A stretch of 64,000 nt of DNA, from positions 1,116,001 through 1,180,000 of the forward strand of contig JAWWNJ010000081.1 in the NCBI GenBank assembly GCA_037176885.1. The letters run 5' to 3'. The notes beneath the pieces are model-generated. The model saw only the letters and a program-made list of their open reading frames with translations, was not told where the DNA came from and did not search any database. How positions within the stretch are numbered: the stretch's first letter is position 1; the number at the start of each line of letters is the position of its first letter. Below, piece by piece: positions 33,895 to 45,105 of the stretch. This DNA is from Favolaschia claudopus (Eukaryota > Basidiomycota > Agaricomycetes > Agaricales > Mycenaceae). Both the position numbers and the translations under genes were made by a program.

Positions 33895-36800
33895 TCACCA
33901 CTGTAAGTTGGTATCAACACTTTGTAATGGATAATGATACTCCGAGCCGTCCCAATTCCGAGTCTGTGCAAACGGCAGGGCGGGAACATGCAGTGATTCG
34001 AAAGGAGCGGAGTCGGCTGGGAGAGCCCAGTTTGGATCAAGTGGAAGTGCGGAGGAATCAGACATAGGATCAAGGAAAGATGTGGGACAATCGTATCCTG
34101 GGTAAGCAGAATATCCAAGGTCGTGAGGCTGATAGGAAGCATGCCATGATGGAATATTTGGTTCGGGTTCCAGCGAATAAAAGGCCGCAAAGACAGGCGC
34201 TTCGGCTGCTGGGGTCGTTTCAACGGCCGGTGCCAGTGGACGCGTTGTATATAACGGCTGCTCAGAAATGATATTTGCCGCGCCGCCGGCCCTAGCCGAA
34301 ATTTGAGATGACTGTGCTTGACTTGTGTCGCCGACAGCATCTGTGACGTCTTGACCCTCTTCGCGTTCGATAATGCGATGTTGAACGAGCACTATAATTG
34401 ATGTTTGAGTACGGAGTAAGATGAAAAAAATTATTAGAACTGAACCTCGACGGGCAACTGAGCGTTGAGTGCGCCGAAAGTGTGTGGAGGTCTGATCGCG
34501 AGAATAAATACCCTGTGAGGAATACAGCGAAATGGCTGCCATAGCGCGTGCATCATATTGCATGCCGCGCATAATTCCCCCGAGAATCGTGAGATTTACA
34601 CCATCGCGATTCACATTTCGATGTGCTTGTTCGTTACCATTCGTTGTAGCTGGAGCAGCCTTCCAAATTTCGAGGGGGATCAAGCTCATTGGTTGGTACA
34701 GAGCTGGCAATGCGAATTTGGTTCCAGTGATTTTGTCTTTGAGCCAAGCTGTAGCTATATTTCAATTGCGCGAAGGTCAGAGAGGAAACGGACTTACCTT
34801 TCGCCTTTTTCCCACCATTTTCAATGATTTTGAGCGCTCCGTTGATATCTGGATGTTCGTGGCAAGAGGCGAGGCTCAGCATAGCTTTCCGAACAGTACT
34901 CGTAGTGTGAGGCCGAAGATCGTTAATGTTTCGTTTGTAATGGACCGTGCAGATCCGATAGAACCGACGGAGATGATCAACAGGAGAGAGGTCACGCAAT
35001 CGGCGGTTAGGTTCGCTGGGACAGAATTCGTCGGAGTCCCGGCACAACGACTGGCAGAACATTCCAGCACCTGTATACACGAGTATAAGTTCAGCGGAAA
35101 TATTTCCTTTGCAGTTTGAGATGAAACATACCTAATCCCTCCCCCTTGTGCGCATCTGCGATCCACATTTCCATCCCATCCCCATGTATATGGCGAAAAC
35201 GAACAGGTACTCCCGTATCCAAGGCTGCAATCTCAAAGATTCGAGTGAACAAAATAAAATGGGCTTGAGCGGATTGCGAAGTTGTAAACGCGCGATTGTC
35301 GACTACCGCTATTACCGACTCAACAAGAGTAGGCAAAAAAGAACGACAACTTACAATGCATACTACGGATGTCCCAGGTCTCCAGTTCGAACTCCTCCCA
35401 CTTGCCGTGAATTCGTTTAAACGCGGTGTCGAGGGAGAGCATTCTTGTTTGCATCAAATGCTCGGACATTGCCGGAAACATACATATGATGAGATGGAAT
35501 ATTTTACCGTCGTCCAGGGTGTGTGTCTCAGCACATCTCACATACTGCTGAGCCTTCGGCAGCTTCAGATGCTCCTTCATAAGAAGCACGGCGCCTGTAG
35601 AAAATAGTCAGCGATACATATTATTATCGGAACAAGATCGCTTTCCTTCCAATCCAGTGCCGTCGGGATATAAGACCTTCCGAAGTCGATCTATGTACCG
35701 TCGAACGTGATCTAGGTTTCCAAGTGATGGGTGCAGCTCGGAAAGAGGAGGATCGACTCGCTGATTCCATCCGAGCTGCCGTCTCAGACCAGAAATGAAC
35801 CCTGATTCAACGACAATTTTTCGAGGGGTCGCATCGGCAAGCTTCCAATCCAAATCTTGCAATAGGGACTGAAAGATATCGAGGAGAGGAGGAGGGGTCT
35901 TGACTGGCGAAGGGCGGGGATGGGAATGTGGGTTCTGACAAATTATCAAGATGTACGGGCAGTCGACCAAGTCGTACGGGGTATATATGTTGAATGTTGA
36001 AAGACAGTTGTGTTTCCAGCGCTGAAGAACCCCACGCGCGAGCTTCCCAGCTGTGTCCCTGTGCCAGTATGCTAGATAGAGTTATTAGTCAAACGATTGA
36101 ACAAGAAAAATGCAGACAAAACATACGACAGAGATCCTTTTGCGCGGATGGTGGGGCAGTGAATGAACAGGGAATGAGTGGGCCATAACCGAGGGCCTTG
36201 GCAGATATTTCGTGCTCCGAGATAGCTACAGAATCATCGGAAAGCAGAGAGCGAAGGTAAGGGATGTTGAATTCATCCAAATTGCGGAGGACGAGGTGCG
36301 CTTTATTGCGTTCGGAGCGCTTCTCGCACCTAAAATTAATTGGAAATCAACATATGTTGAATTTGAACTCGATGGACATACTGGATTAATGGTCGACCAT
36401 ATTCGTCCGAACCCATCACCAATTTTGCACGACAAGTGGGGTCTTTCGACCGGGCACGCTTCGGGATTGCAACAGAGACAGAATCATCGCTGTCGGATTC
36501 CGAATCGCTGCTGACTTCAAGCTGCGAGTCAAATTCCACGCCGTCGTCGTCGGGATCGAAAGCGCAGCCGCTAGTACGAATGGCACAGAAGAAAGCTAGT
36601 GTTTTGTCAAAAATCTCCTTGGCGGCAGGCGCATTGATATGAGTCCGAGTCGTGGCTGAAGCAGCAGAGTTGTCGGAAAGACCACGCGCTGAGCACACTT
36701 TGAGCCCTTTACCTTGGAGCGGGTAAGAAATTTGAAACACAATCAAACTGATTTGAACTAACAGGCAATCTTCAAATTATTGCAAGAAACTGGCTCTCCG

Positions 36801-37252
36801 TCTCGACCTGATAGAATCAACCCGCATTTTACGTAGGGGCGCCCTCCATGATTGTCGCCGAGAGAATATTGTATGTTCAATTTGGGATGGAATTCAGAAG
36901 TTGGATCTACAGCAAAAACATGAGCCACCGCCGTGCCAAAGCTAGCTCCAGTCTCCGGATATTCCACAATAGCACCCAAGGGATGCTCTACGATTCTGTG
37001 GACAGAGGTTTGCCGATTTATTGAATTTATTCCCAAAGCAACTTCGGCGAGAGTGAATTCGCGAGCAGGAGGGGCTTTATATCGATAACCAAGAACGGCA
37101 GGGCTGGGTTGGGACGCAACAGAGGAGGAAATTCGCTGATATACGTCTTGAAAGTCGTCGTCGTGACTCGAGTTGTTGTCAGTGAGTCCAACCTCGTCAA
37201 GTAATTTCTTTGCAGCCGCTACTGCGGCGCGCTGAGCATCGGTCAAATGCAT
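33895..37252 (-). CDS. Mutator-like transposase
   Basis: A multi-exon gene reads leftwards from ATG 37252. The first exons hold a DNA-binding-like region ending in a Cys pair (NNLKIAC joined to GLKVCSARG) and an acidic linker (SSDSESDSDDSVS). The catalytic region follows: first Asp in MLSLDTAFKRIHGKW, second Asp in WIADAHKGEG, the CxxH helix typical of MULEs in YRICTVHYKRNI, and Glu in NGNEQAHRNVNRDGVNL. The tail after RRTQRSVARR is low-complexity and ends VDTNLQW at 33895. The main exons in reading order are near 37252-36768, 36730-36350, 36320-36130, 36070-35650, 35595-35345, 35335-35140, 35070-34800, 34750-34450 and 34390-33895, with short introns between. All catalytic positions are present and no stops were seen inside exons, so it may be functional. 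Confidence 0.75.
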
Positions 37253-37808
37253 GACTCGGGAGGGATGAATTAGGAGCTTTGTGTAGCATATTCATAGGAT
37301 ATTTATTTAGTGGATGAGGATGCGAAGAGAAATCACGGAGTTGCCTATTTAGGATTTGATATGTTTTCCGTTGTTGCGCAATACTCACTCAAACCCTTGC
37401 TTCAGCGCATTTCCTCTATTCCTCCTACTCCGTCGGTGAATAACGAAGCAGGATCCTCTGCACAACCCTGAATTTGAAGCCAAATATCCACATAGGCTCC
37501 TTCTTCGCCTCTATGCCCGTAAAATCCAATACACTCGTACGGCGACCGTCTTGCAGAAAAACCTTCCTCTCTCTTCTTCAATATAATTTTTCCTCGATTT
37601 CACCCTACTCGGAGCATTGGATTTATTGAGAAGCACCATTTTTGCGAATCCTCGTTGCAAGAATTCATAAAACCTCTTCTACCATACAAATTGTTTCGAC
37701 CTGAGCGGAAATTATCCAACGAGCCAGCAGTGTATGAAGCCTGTCGAAGAAATTTCGAAGATATAACAGGGGGACCTGTATTCTCGTATTGTATCTCACA
37801 TCTCAATC

Positions 37809-39030
37809 ATGGCACACCCGTTCAAACCATACCCAGCCGACAATACCTTCGACGACCTCATTGTTTTGCACCAAAAGAAGAGCAACGAGCTTGTCGTCTA
37901 CTCGCGCCTCCTTGGCCGGGTTGTGACACTCTCCTGGTACGCTTTTGTGCCCATCCTCAGCCGCTGATTTTCGATTATTAAAGGCCAACACATAATGGGG
38001 TCAAGATTGTGCCTAGAGGCATCCGACTTTGGTTACGCACTCGCTGTTTGTTCTGGGAGTGCTTTTGTGCTCTCCGGACGGAGTCCAATCAGCCGCGCCC
38101 ATGTCAAATTGTGGAGTCGCAGGTTACGAAGGACGTGTACGCATTTTGCCATTTTGAGCATGCTCGTTGTGGGTTCAAAAGTAAGTGCCTGTATTGCTGT
38201 AAATATTTTGCCGTTCATTTATTGTGACTGATACAATTTACAATTCAGTGAATTTGAGTCAAATTCATGGCTCTTCTCGCCTTGTGTCTTCTTACGGCCA
38301 TTTGCCGACTTCCAGTATGTTGTTTGATATCTCCCGGTGCTTGCCGATGCTGATGTTTGATCTAGACTCTGCGCAAACTCAACCCGACATGCAAAATTTA
38401 CGCCAGAATTGGCAGCGACTTCATGGTGACACACTTCTTGCTGAGCTTGCACCCCACTTTGCCGGTTACTGTGGCGAGAATACCTCCGGATACCCCGCAG
38501 GAACTCACCAACTCAGCGGACCCTTGCTTTTCCGAAAGCCGAAGGAGAAAGGTGAGCATTGATCGACATTTTCATTGTACTTGAACTTGTTGCTAATCAT
38601 TATGTCAGTCGGCCGCCGTCGCCACAGCTCTCCCTACATCCGACACGAGCTCCAGGCTCCCCGAAGCAATGCAGGCTATGTCGAGATCGATGACCTCGAC
38701 TTTCCGGCGAGGCTGGCGCCGGTTACAGGCCGGTCAAAACCCTCGGCGAGCATTTCGGCACCGGTGCGCGGTTCCGTTTCCAACCACTCAGTTGCCGGGC
38801 CCTCTCGTATCACCCTGCCGGCTCTTCCGTCTGCTTCGGCAGGCAATTTCCTCCCTTCTGAGCAACGGGACATTCGCCTTCTTCGTGATTTAGCCCACGG
38901 CAAGGGAATATCGGAGTATTCGTGGGAGGGGCTGGTTGATCAATGCCAAGTTTGTGGAAATTATTTTGCGGCCAGTGTACTCAAGAAACATATTCCTGTG
39001 TGCAAAGACACGACCATTGTCATTGAATAG
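37809..39030 (+). CDS. MULE accessory protein with Cys/His clusters
   Basis: It starts at ATG 37809 (MAHPFKPYPADNTFDDLIVL) and is divergent from the transposase with about 560 bases between them. Exons follow near 37809-37938, 38006-38180, 38249-38312, 38365-38551 and 38609-39030. The second is rich in Cys and His (RCLFWECFC, RPC, AFCHFEHARCGFK), suggesting a zinc-binding fold. The last exon ends CQVCGNYFAASVLKKHIPVC (C-x2-C-x11-H-x3-C), a finger-like motif. The middle (RQNWQRLHGDTLLAEL) is unremarkable. A second gene next to the transposase recalls MuDR of maize, but I see no sequence similarity to mudrB. A DNA-binding or nuclear role is an inference. Confidence 0.6.
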
Positions 39031-39322
39031 TATATGATCGATATACTTTGTTATGATCGGGAACCTATGACGCAAATGCTGTTAAGTTCTTCTTCTTTGT
39101 AGCAAAGCATCATACGATTGATCGTATCCGGCCCGGAGCGACTTGACTTCACTTAAAAAAACAACGAACAGAAAACATTCGGTCCATTCCCGCCTATTCC
39201 CGCCCATTTCAACTACTCCGCGGGCGAGCGCGTCGGGAGCCGAGGAAGCGCGAATAAGCTCAAGAATTCCGGAAATCGAAGCCAGATCTGGGATCTGAGT
39301 TATAACAAGCCACTCAACACTG

Positions 39323-39665
39323 CTACTATATATACAGGAATCGATAGGAGTGAGTAGAATACAAAGAATGAGACTAAAACTCAGCGGAACTGAAAAACAT
39401 AACAAGTCTCGATAAAATATCAGGACGTCTCGCGGAACGGCGGAAGAGGCAGTGAAAAGCAGTGAGAATATGGAGACTTGAGGTCATAGATGACGGAGGT
39501 CGAGATGAGATGAGGCAAAGAACGCCAAAACGGCGGGCGGGACGATAGAGACATGGCGGCTGGAAGGAAGAAGTAATGATGTGTTTGTCTCGGAGGAAGC
39601 CGACAAACAGCCGATGCCGTATGGGCGCTTGTGTGTCCGTGGTCAGCGCTCGAGCGCGCTCAACA
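39323..39665 (-). repeat. 5' LTR, outer piece
   Basis: It begins with the second copy of CTACTATAT (39323-39331) and continues as in 13003-13279 plus 23615-23671, ending with the LTR tip CTCAACA. Here the LTR is uninterrupted across the GACAAAC site, which proves that the interruption at 13280 is secondary. Confidence 0.9.
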
Positions 39666-39878
39666 CCGTTTGATTCGAGTCGCCGGACGGGATGAAGACG
39701 CGCGAGACGGGCCGCGAGAGATGGAGTGTTCGTCATTCCATTCGGGCCGCTGTACGAGTCAATGATTGAAACAAAACACACAGCAGAGGATACAGGGGGA
39801 ACATACCTCTCTTGCCCGCTCTATCTCTCGACGTCCAGGCTTAACACTGACGGAGCGGCGCCCATCGACTTGATGGAC
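39666..39878 (-). pseudogene. DUF6532-type gene, 5' exons, separated by the retrotransposon
   Basis: Two exons are readable leftwards: 39878-39807 (VHQVDGRRSVSVKPGRREIE) and 39749-39666 (RPEWNDEHSISRGPSRASSS...RIK), with a GTATGT intron whose acceptor is TACAG. The second ends at the LTR, and its frame continues exactly into 12707 once one copy of the 4-base duplication is removed. A 17-base exon at about 39934-39950 may lie further upstream. The true start is not identified; the next upstream DNA is the Plavaka remnant on the other strand. Confidence 0.6.
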
Positions 39879-39956
39879 CTGGAAATGATAAATGAATACT
39901 GCGCCGCCACAGCAAAATACAAATAACACATACCTGGCGAGCACCGTCGTCTGCAA

Positions 39957-40708
39957 ATGGCGAAGGCTCCGTCCGTATACAGTGTCCGACTTGACACCCT
40001 GACCACCGCATACGGAGCTGAATATTTCCGAGATGCATTTGCTCGGTTTGTGGTTGGCTTCAAAAACCCGGATTTCACTCGACGGCAGGTAGAGAGAGCT
40101 GCTGAGGATTTTTTTCTTCCCTTTCAAACCGTTTCTGTTTACCACAAGATCAAGTTCTGGAACGAGGACCCTCTCGGGCGTGAAGACAATAGCGATGTTC
40201 TCGATGTCGTTCACGTCAAACCCGGCTACTCTAATCGACACGGACGTACGTTCGGCGGTCGTTTTGACACCGTAATTGTCAATGATGGTACCGGTCAGCA
40301 TTCCGGGATAAAAGGTAGGTTTTATATTGTCGCACACAATACTGGAGTAATCCTCACAACACAGGGTATCGTATCGGGCAAGTGCGGGTAGTATTCTCAC
40401 TCAGTGAGCGCATTCGTGGTCATATATTTCCAGGCGAAAAGCCCTCCTTTCACCTGGCATACGTTGAATGGTTCTCAAAATTCCCTAACTCACCCGAACC
40501 CAACCATCGGATGTACAAGATTTCCCGGCCTGAAGAGAGCTTTGTCAGCATTATTCCTGTTGGAAACATTCGGCGCAGTGTTCATCTCTTCCCTCAATTC
40601 GGCCCAGTCGCACCGCGGGAGTGGACGAGTGCGACGGTTCTTGAACAATGCAAGAAATTTTATGTCAGCCCTTGGTCTGATCGGTATGCATATGTTACCA
40701 TTCGATAG
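39957..40708 (+). pseudogene. C-terminal remnant of a Plavaka-type (CACTA-like) transposase
   Basis: There are two exons, 39957-40314 and 40365-40708 (intron 50 nt, GTAGGT...ACACAG). Marks are PFQTVSVYHKIKFWNEDPLG, LDVVHVKPGY, GRFDTVIVNDGTGQHSG, joined to QVRVVFSLSERI, then HLAYVEWFSKFP, MYKISRP and RRSVHLFPQFGPVAPREW. From memory this is the conserved end of the large Plavaka protein that follows the catalytic domain. The catalytic part and the element ends are absent, so this is a truncated copy or a host fusion. The in-frame ATG 39957 is probably accidental. Confidence 0.65.
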
Positions 40709-40709
40709 C

Positions 40710-41040
40710 TTAGAACTATTTGATCACCTACTTACTATTACCCCAAGTCGTCTCATTATTTCAATTCATCTTTGCCTCACACTTCGTCTATGTCCGAGTC
40801 ACAGCGTGACTTGTGGGATCAATTCTGAGGGGGACCTACCATGTCGCACAAACACGCACGGATATGAGTTATAGATATACCCAATGGTCACGGAAGGTGT
40901 ACAATTGCTGAAAGACAGGTTTTCACGGGGTTTGTCCGAAATTGTGCGAGATTATTGAATGTTATTTGATTTTGTTGCCAATTGTTCGGAATTGGGGCAT
41001 TGGTGATAATTGGCGATAATTTTCCGCCAATTGGCAATTC
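40710..41040. other. Spacer after the Plavaka remnant
   Basis: AT-rich with runs such as GCCAATTG. Nothing was recognised beyond the flank of repeat R2. Confidence 0.35.
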
Positions 41041-41132
41041 TGGTTTTTCCTGATGTGGGAGGTGGCTCTTGTACCTCATAGACATACATAGACTTCCAGA
41101 GTACGTCATAGAATTTTGGGTTTTTCCTGATG
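41041..41132 (-). repeat. Short interspersed repeat R2, copy 2
   Basis: GGTTTTTCCTGATG occurs at 41042-41055 and GGGTTTTTCCTGATG at 41118-41132, enclosing CATAGA-type words. This is the inverted arrangement of 10889-11097, but shorter. Confidence 0.5.
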
Positions 41133-41139
41133 CACATCG

Positions 41140-41980
41140 CAATTCACCGAGTTACCCACCTCCAACGACGCCACCACCCCCGAAGAACTAGTCTCTTGTA
41201 AACAGACGCTACATACAAATGGTCCTCGTACCTGCGGTGTATGTAGTCTGTCAAGTTGCTGACATCCGTGATTGGAGGTGAGGCTAATGCCGTAATGATT
41301 TGGATCAACTTAAATCAATCGCGTCGTTGCGTATCTTACGACGCGCTTTTCTTTGCTCCATCCTTCTGAGCGTTCTTAGAACGCAAATTAAACAAAACTC
41401 CCAACTTGAATGGAAGAAAATGGTTCAGAATTGAAGGAGATCATATTTGGGCGGGTTGGCCGCCGGCCATCCGCTGTATCACGGATTCTCGTTCCTATGA
41501 TTCGAAAAACTTATTCTGACTTCGCATACATATTCAGGTATGCTATTCCAAGTGACTTATCTCTAAAATCAAGCAACAGACGGGGGCACAGTGGTTGTAT
41601 GTGGCAAATGGCGGGTGGGAACTATTTCCAAATCCGTACATTACGGCATTATGCCCACTTCCGTGCATCACCCCCGTGGCAAAATACAGACTACCGAAGA
41701 ACATACCTTGAAAATAGCACTCATGCGCGTCAGTGTAGGTCTCACACGGCATTCCATTTCCGAACTCCGGATCACGCATTGGACGACGCCAAAGCGAAGC
41801 GGAGGCTCGGCTTGTCCCTTTCGATTCTCACCGATAGCTTTCCGACGTGGACTTCGCCAGCAAAATAAGGGTATCACCGCTTCCACGGACCGCGGGTGAC
41901 TCACCGCACACGCCTTTACCCCGTGCCACCATCACGAATAGTCGCCCATCCCTCAGGCTCCCTGTTCCATCCCCCACCAG
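41140..41980. repeat. Fragments shared with the flank of the third R1 copy
   Basis: About 30 bases around 41149-41178 (GAGTTACCCACCTCCAACG and on) and about 28 bases around 41728-41755 (GCGTCAGTGTAGGTCTCACA...) reappear, in the same order, at 44818-44846 and 44878-44905. The segment therefore belongs to the repeat neighbourhood. No gene was recognised. Confidence 0.4.
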
Positions 41981-42059
41981 TTGAAACTACGTCTCATTCA
42001 CGGTGTAGTGGTCTTGTCTCGTCCATCTCACCTCACACTTACAATTTCTAGGATTGTCG

Positions 42060-43758
42060 ATGTTGCGGTCGGATCAAATCCCGAGCCTTCGACCCACTGG
42101 CGGTCGGAAGCCCCCACGACTTGCAACGTTGTCTGGCGCGGCCAATTCGACCACACCGAGTGAAGAGCAATTTCTTGCTCTCCTAAACAGTAACAATGTC
42201 CCGACTGACGAGCAAATTACCCTCGTTCAGAAAGATCTCGTCACCTCTGAACACCAGCTCGCCAAGTATCGAAACAAGTTGACTACTATCACCACAGAGC
42301 AGGAGCAATTACTGCAAAAATTGAAGGCTGATCTCTGGAGAAGTTGGTATTCTGACTCCATGAGGAGATCCATTATTCGTGAAAAAGAGCAAGGCATCAA
42401 GCGTCAAACAACCCCTTTCCAGGCTCGAATCGGCATACTGCAGAGTCGGATCCGAGATCTGAGGACGATCCTATCGACAATTCGACGCCTGCCCGCAGAA
42501 ATCCTATCCGAGATCCTTCGTGCCGCTACAGTGGCGGAAGAATATCTCCCTCTAGATCTATCCTGTAGAAAACGACATATTGCACCATGGCGTTTCGCTC
42601 ATGTCTGCCGATTCTGGCGGGAAACTGCGCTAGGCGACCCGCACCTGTGGTCCCGCATCCATATCGTCATGCACGAGATAACCTGGGAAGAGGATCTGCT
42701 TCCCGATTTGAGAGCGCAGATCAGGCTATCTGGAGAGGTTTCTTTGTCGGTCGTGCTCGTCCTCCGATTCGTCGACGAAGACGACGAGGTTCAGTCCATT
42801 GATTACGAGATCCTTATGGATGTCCTCCGGGTTCTCCTCCCTTCCAGCAATCGTTGGTCAAGGTTTACTCTGCGAGCGGAAAATCTCGATCATAACTTCC
42901 CTTTGCTATCCGGCGTGCAAAATCAGTTACATCGACTGGAATACTTGCGTCTTGACGGCTGGCACAGAGTCTCAGAAGGCGACGATCTGGAATTATTTGA
43001 AAATACTCCGAGACTACGACAGGTCGACTTTTCCTCTTTACACTTGATTTCCTCTTACAACGATCTTGGCATTGAATGGAGGAACCTCACAACGCCTGGG
43101 CATAGGAAATGTTGAAAGTTTTGGGCCCCTGCGTCCACGCGAGAATATTTCTCTCGAAAAACTTTTGCGTCTCACAATTAGGGATTCTTCCATCATTCGA
43201 TATCTCACGACACCCATTCTCGAGCATCTGCACTTCATGAACGGAAATGTAGACGACATACACGAACTGGTACATCGCTCCCGGTGTTGCATCCGCACAC
43301 TGGAGTTGAAGTGTCGTGCCGCCCTCAACCACAATCCCGCCAACAATGTCGTTCTTCTTCTTCAAAATCTTCCACAACTTGACCAGTTGTCCCTCAATGA
43401 CCTCTACTCCAAAGAGCTACTACAGGTGGTACCCGCCTTAATCGTCACCGGCCCGGGCCATGATTCCAAACCACTCTGCCCGAATCTGTTCACCATACGT
43501 GTCGAGCTGAAAGGCAGCATTGCAAATGATATGTGGACTTCCCTTTGCGAGATGATCGAGTCTCGTTGGAATGTTCCGACGTCAGATTGCCCGCGATCAC
43601 TTCAGCGGGTCTGTTTTCAGTGGGAGCATGATTTGTATCCAAGCTTGTACTCGTGCTTTTGTCCCTCTGAATCCGCGAGAAAACGTTTGGCGGCTTTGCG
43701 GGACCAGGGGCTACGCGTAGAGGGGATGGATGCAGCGCGTCGAAGGATCCAAGCGTGA
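42060..43758 (+). pseudogene. F-box protein with coiled-coil N-terminus and one frameshift
   Basis: ATG 42060 opens MLRSDQIPSLRPTGGRKPPR. Residues about 40-140 are coiled coil (LVQKDLVTSEHQLAKYRNKL, ILQSRIRDLRTILSTIRRLP), the usual N-terminus of agaric F-box proteins. The F-box follows (LPAEILSEILRAATVAEEYL, VCRFWRETALGDPHLWSRIH). Then come leucine-rich segments up to WRNLTT at about 43095. There the frame shifts: the continuation GIGNVESFGPLRPRENIS and LEHLHFMNGNVDDIHELV to the stop at 43758 is in the next frame. One extra C in the CGCCTG around 43095-43096 explains the break, and no splice sites fit. It is either a recent one-base pseudogene or a sequencing error. The intact length would be about 565 residues. 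Confidence 0.8.
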
Positions 43759-43759
43759 T

Positions 43760-44280
43760 ATGAGCATCGAGCAGTAGGTAGAGCTTTATATATTGATCCT
43801 TGCGGGTGGCTTTTTGTTCTTGCCAGTCGTAGTCTATAAGATATAATGCTGGACGGATCCGGGGTTTGCAAGTCGATAGACAGGTCGTGAAACGCAGACG
43901 CGAAAACCGACAATGAGGTAAATTTAGTGGCATCAACATTGTAATACCTCCAGCTAGAACGGGTAGTCAGTAGATTGGGACTTGAAAACTTGAAAGTGAC
44001 TCGTGAGGTGCGGAGTTAGGGAGGAAACGAGACTCTGCCTTGAGCGCAACCTCCCTCCGGCCTCAGCAAAGGTGTTCATCGGACGCAGAGGAATGGAAGA
44101 AAATAAGTACGGAAAAAGCTAAAGCCACGGTGAAGACGGAGAAATGCCAGTCCCAAGAGTCAAAGCAATCGAATTTGCCTGTTGATCAGCTGTTGGTTTT
44201 TTTTTCTAAATTCTATCTGTTGATGATGCGCGGAGACGACGCCGCAGAGTGAAGGGCAGAAAACTATTTGACAGTCAAGA
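43760..44280. other. Spacer
   Basis: The 3' flank of the F-box gene. Short open frames only. Confidence 0.4.
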
Positions 44281-44284
44281 GATG

Positions 44285-44790
44285 GTTTGAGAAACATGGG
44301 AGAAATCGAATGAGAATCGAAACAAGCTCAATTGCTCGAAAGTGACTCCGAAGTCTCGGAGGTGGACGACATGATGGTTGAGAGCAAGATGCTTGAGCTT
44401 GTTTGGCTAGGACCTCGGCATTATGCATATGCGGTAATATGTTCTACTCATTGATGTGACTGATGTGACTCCGCCTCTTGTCTTCAACGTTCATCTTGCC
44501 TTCATCTCTTCAAACCTTTTTCGCTTTTGCTTGCCTCCATACAGCGGAAAGTCGGCTTGGAACGACTTTAAGTTGCTGATATCATTGAAACTGCTTTGCT
44601 TCGAGCCCAAAGAACAGCATGTGCTGCTCCAAACTTGTCTGGTCCGACTCGGGCACTGACGCGCTCACTCAGTCTCTCCCTTCTATCTGTTCAGATCGAA
44701 GATAAATGCAGCTTCATCCGGATTACCCGACTTTACGTTCGCTGCGTTTTCTTGACGTTGCCTGCCTGAAGATCTACGCGCGCTTGGTGC
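44285..44790 (-). repeat. Dispersed repeat family R1, third copy
   Basis: It matches 10410-10830 and, inverted, 1720-2110. Shared text includes GGTGGACGACATGATGGTTG (44360), GTTGCTGATATCATTG (44571), TGCTTTGCTTCGAGCC and the Pro-like TTCGCTGCGTTTTCTTGACG. Only the first block of the longer arms is present. Confidence 0.65.
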
Positions 44791-45105
44791 GGCGTCAAGC
44801 ACACCGCAAGTCATTGAGTTACCCGCTTCGAACGACGCCACCCCCGCAAAAAATAACACTCATTCCCAGATCTACGCGTCAGTGTAGGTCTCACACGGCA
44901 TTTCTTTCCGACGGCATCACCAACTTCCGTCGGGTCACGGAGACCGATGGGTGATTTTGCTTACGCACTTTGCCGGCGCAACATTCAATCCGGCTTCATA
45001 ACCGTCTATCCGACAACCAATCGCATTACGCAGGGTGGATTTTCTTCCTTCAAAAGCAGCAGACGACGCTTCCTCCGGTTATCGAATCTCATACTCACTC
45101 AACTC

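Larger units (their letters stand above)
33622..39331 (-). mobile_element. Mutator-like (MULE) DNA transposon in the 5' LTR
   Basis: The insert spans 33631-39322 (5.7 kb) and is flanked by a 9-base duplication, CTACTATAT, the size expected for Mutator-type transposition. Its ends form a short imperfect inverted repeat of 26 bases with 18 matches, sharing TGTTATAACTC. It encodes a transposase (minus) and a divergently transcribed zinc-finger-like protein (plus). Confidence 0.8.
12704..39669 (-). mobile_element. Ty3/gypsy LTR retrotransposon with nested insertions
   Basis: The element reads leftwards. Its outer edges are TG...CA type: the 3' LTR ends at 12708 and the 5' LTR starts at 39665. 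CCGT is duplicated at 12704-12707 and 39666-39669; a 5-base CCGTT is possible if the LTR is one base shorter. Order in the reading direction is 5' LTR, primer-binding site, gag with protease, pol (RT, RNase H, integrase), polypurine tract, 3' LTR. The RT-RNaseH-integrase order identifies Ty3/gypsy. Both LTRs are about 627-629 bases and nearly identical, which implies a recent insertion. Four younger elements interrupt it: one in each LTR, one at gag/pol and one nested in the 3' LTR guest. Confidence 0.9.
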
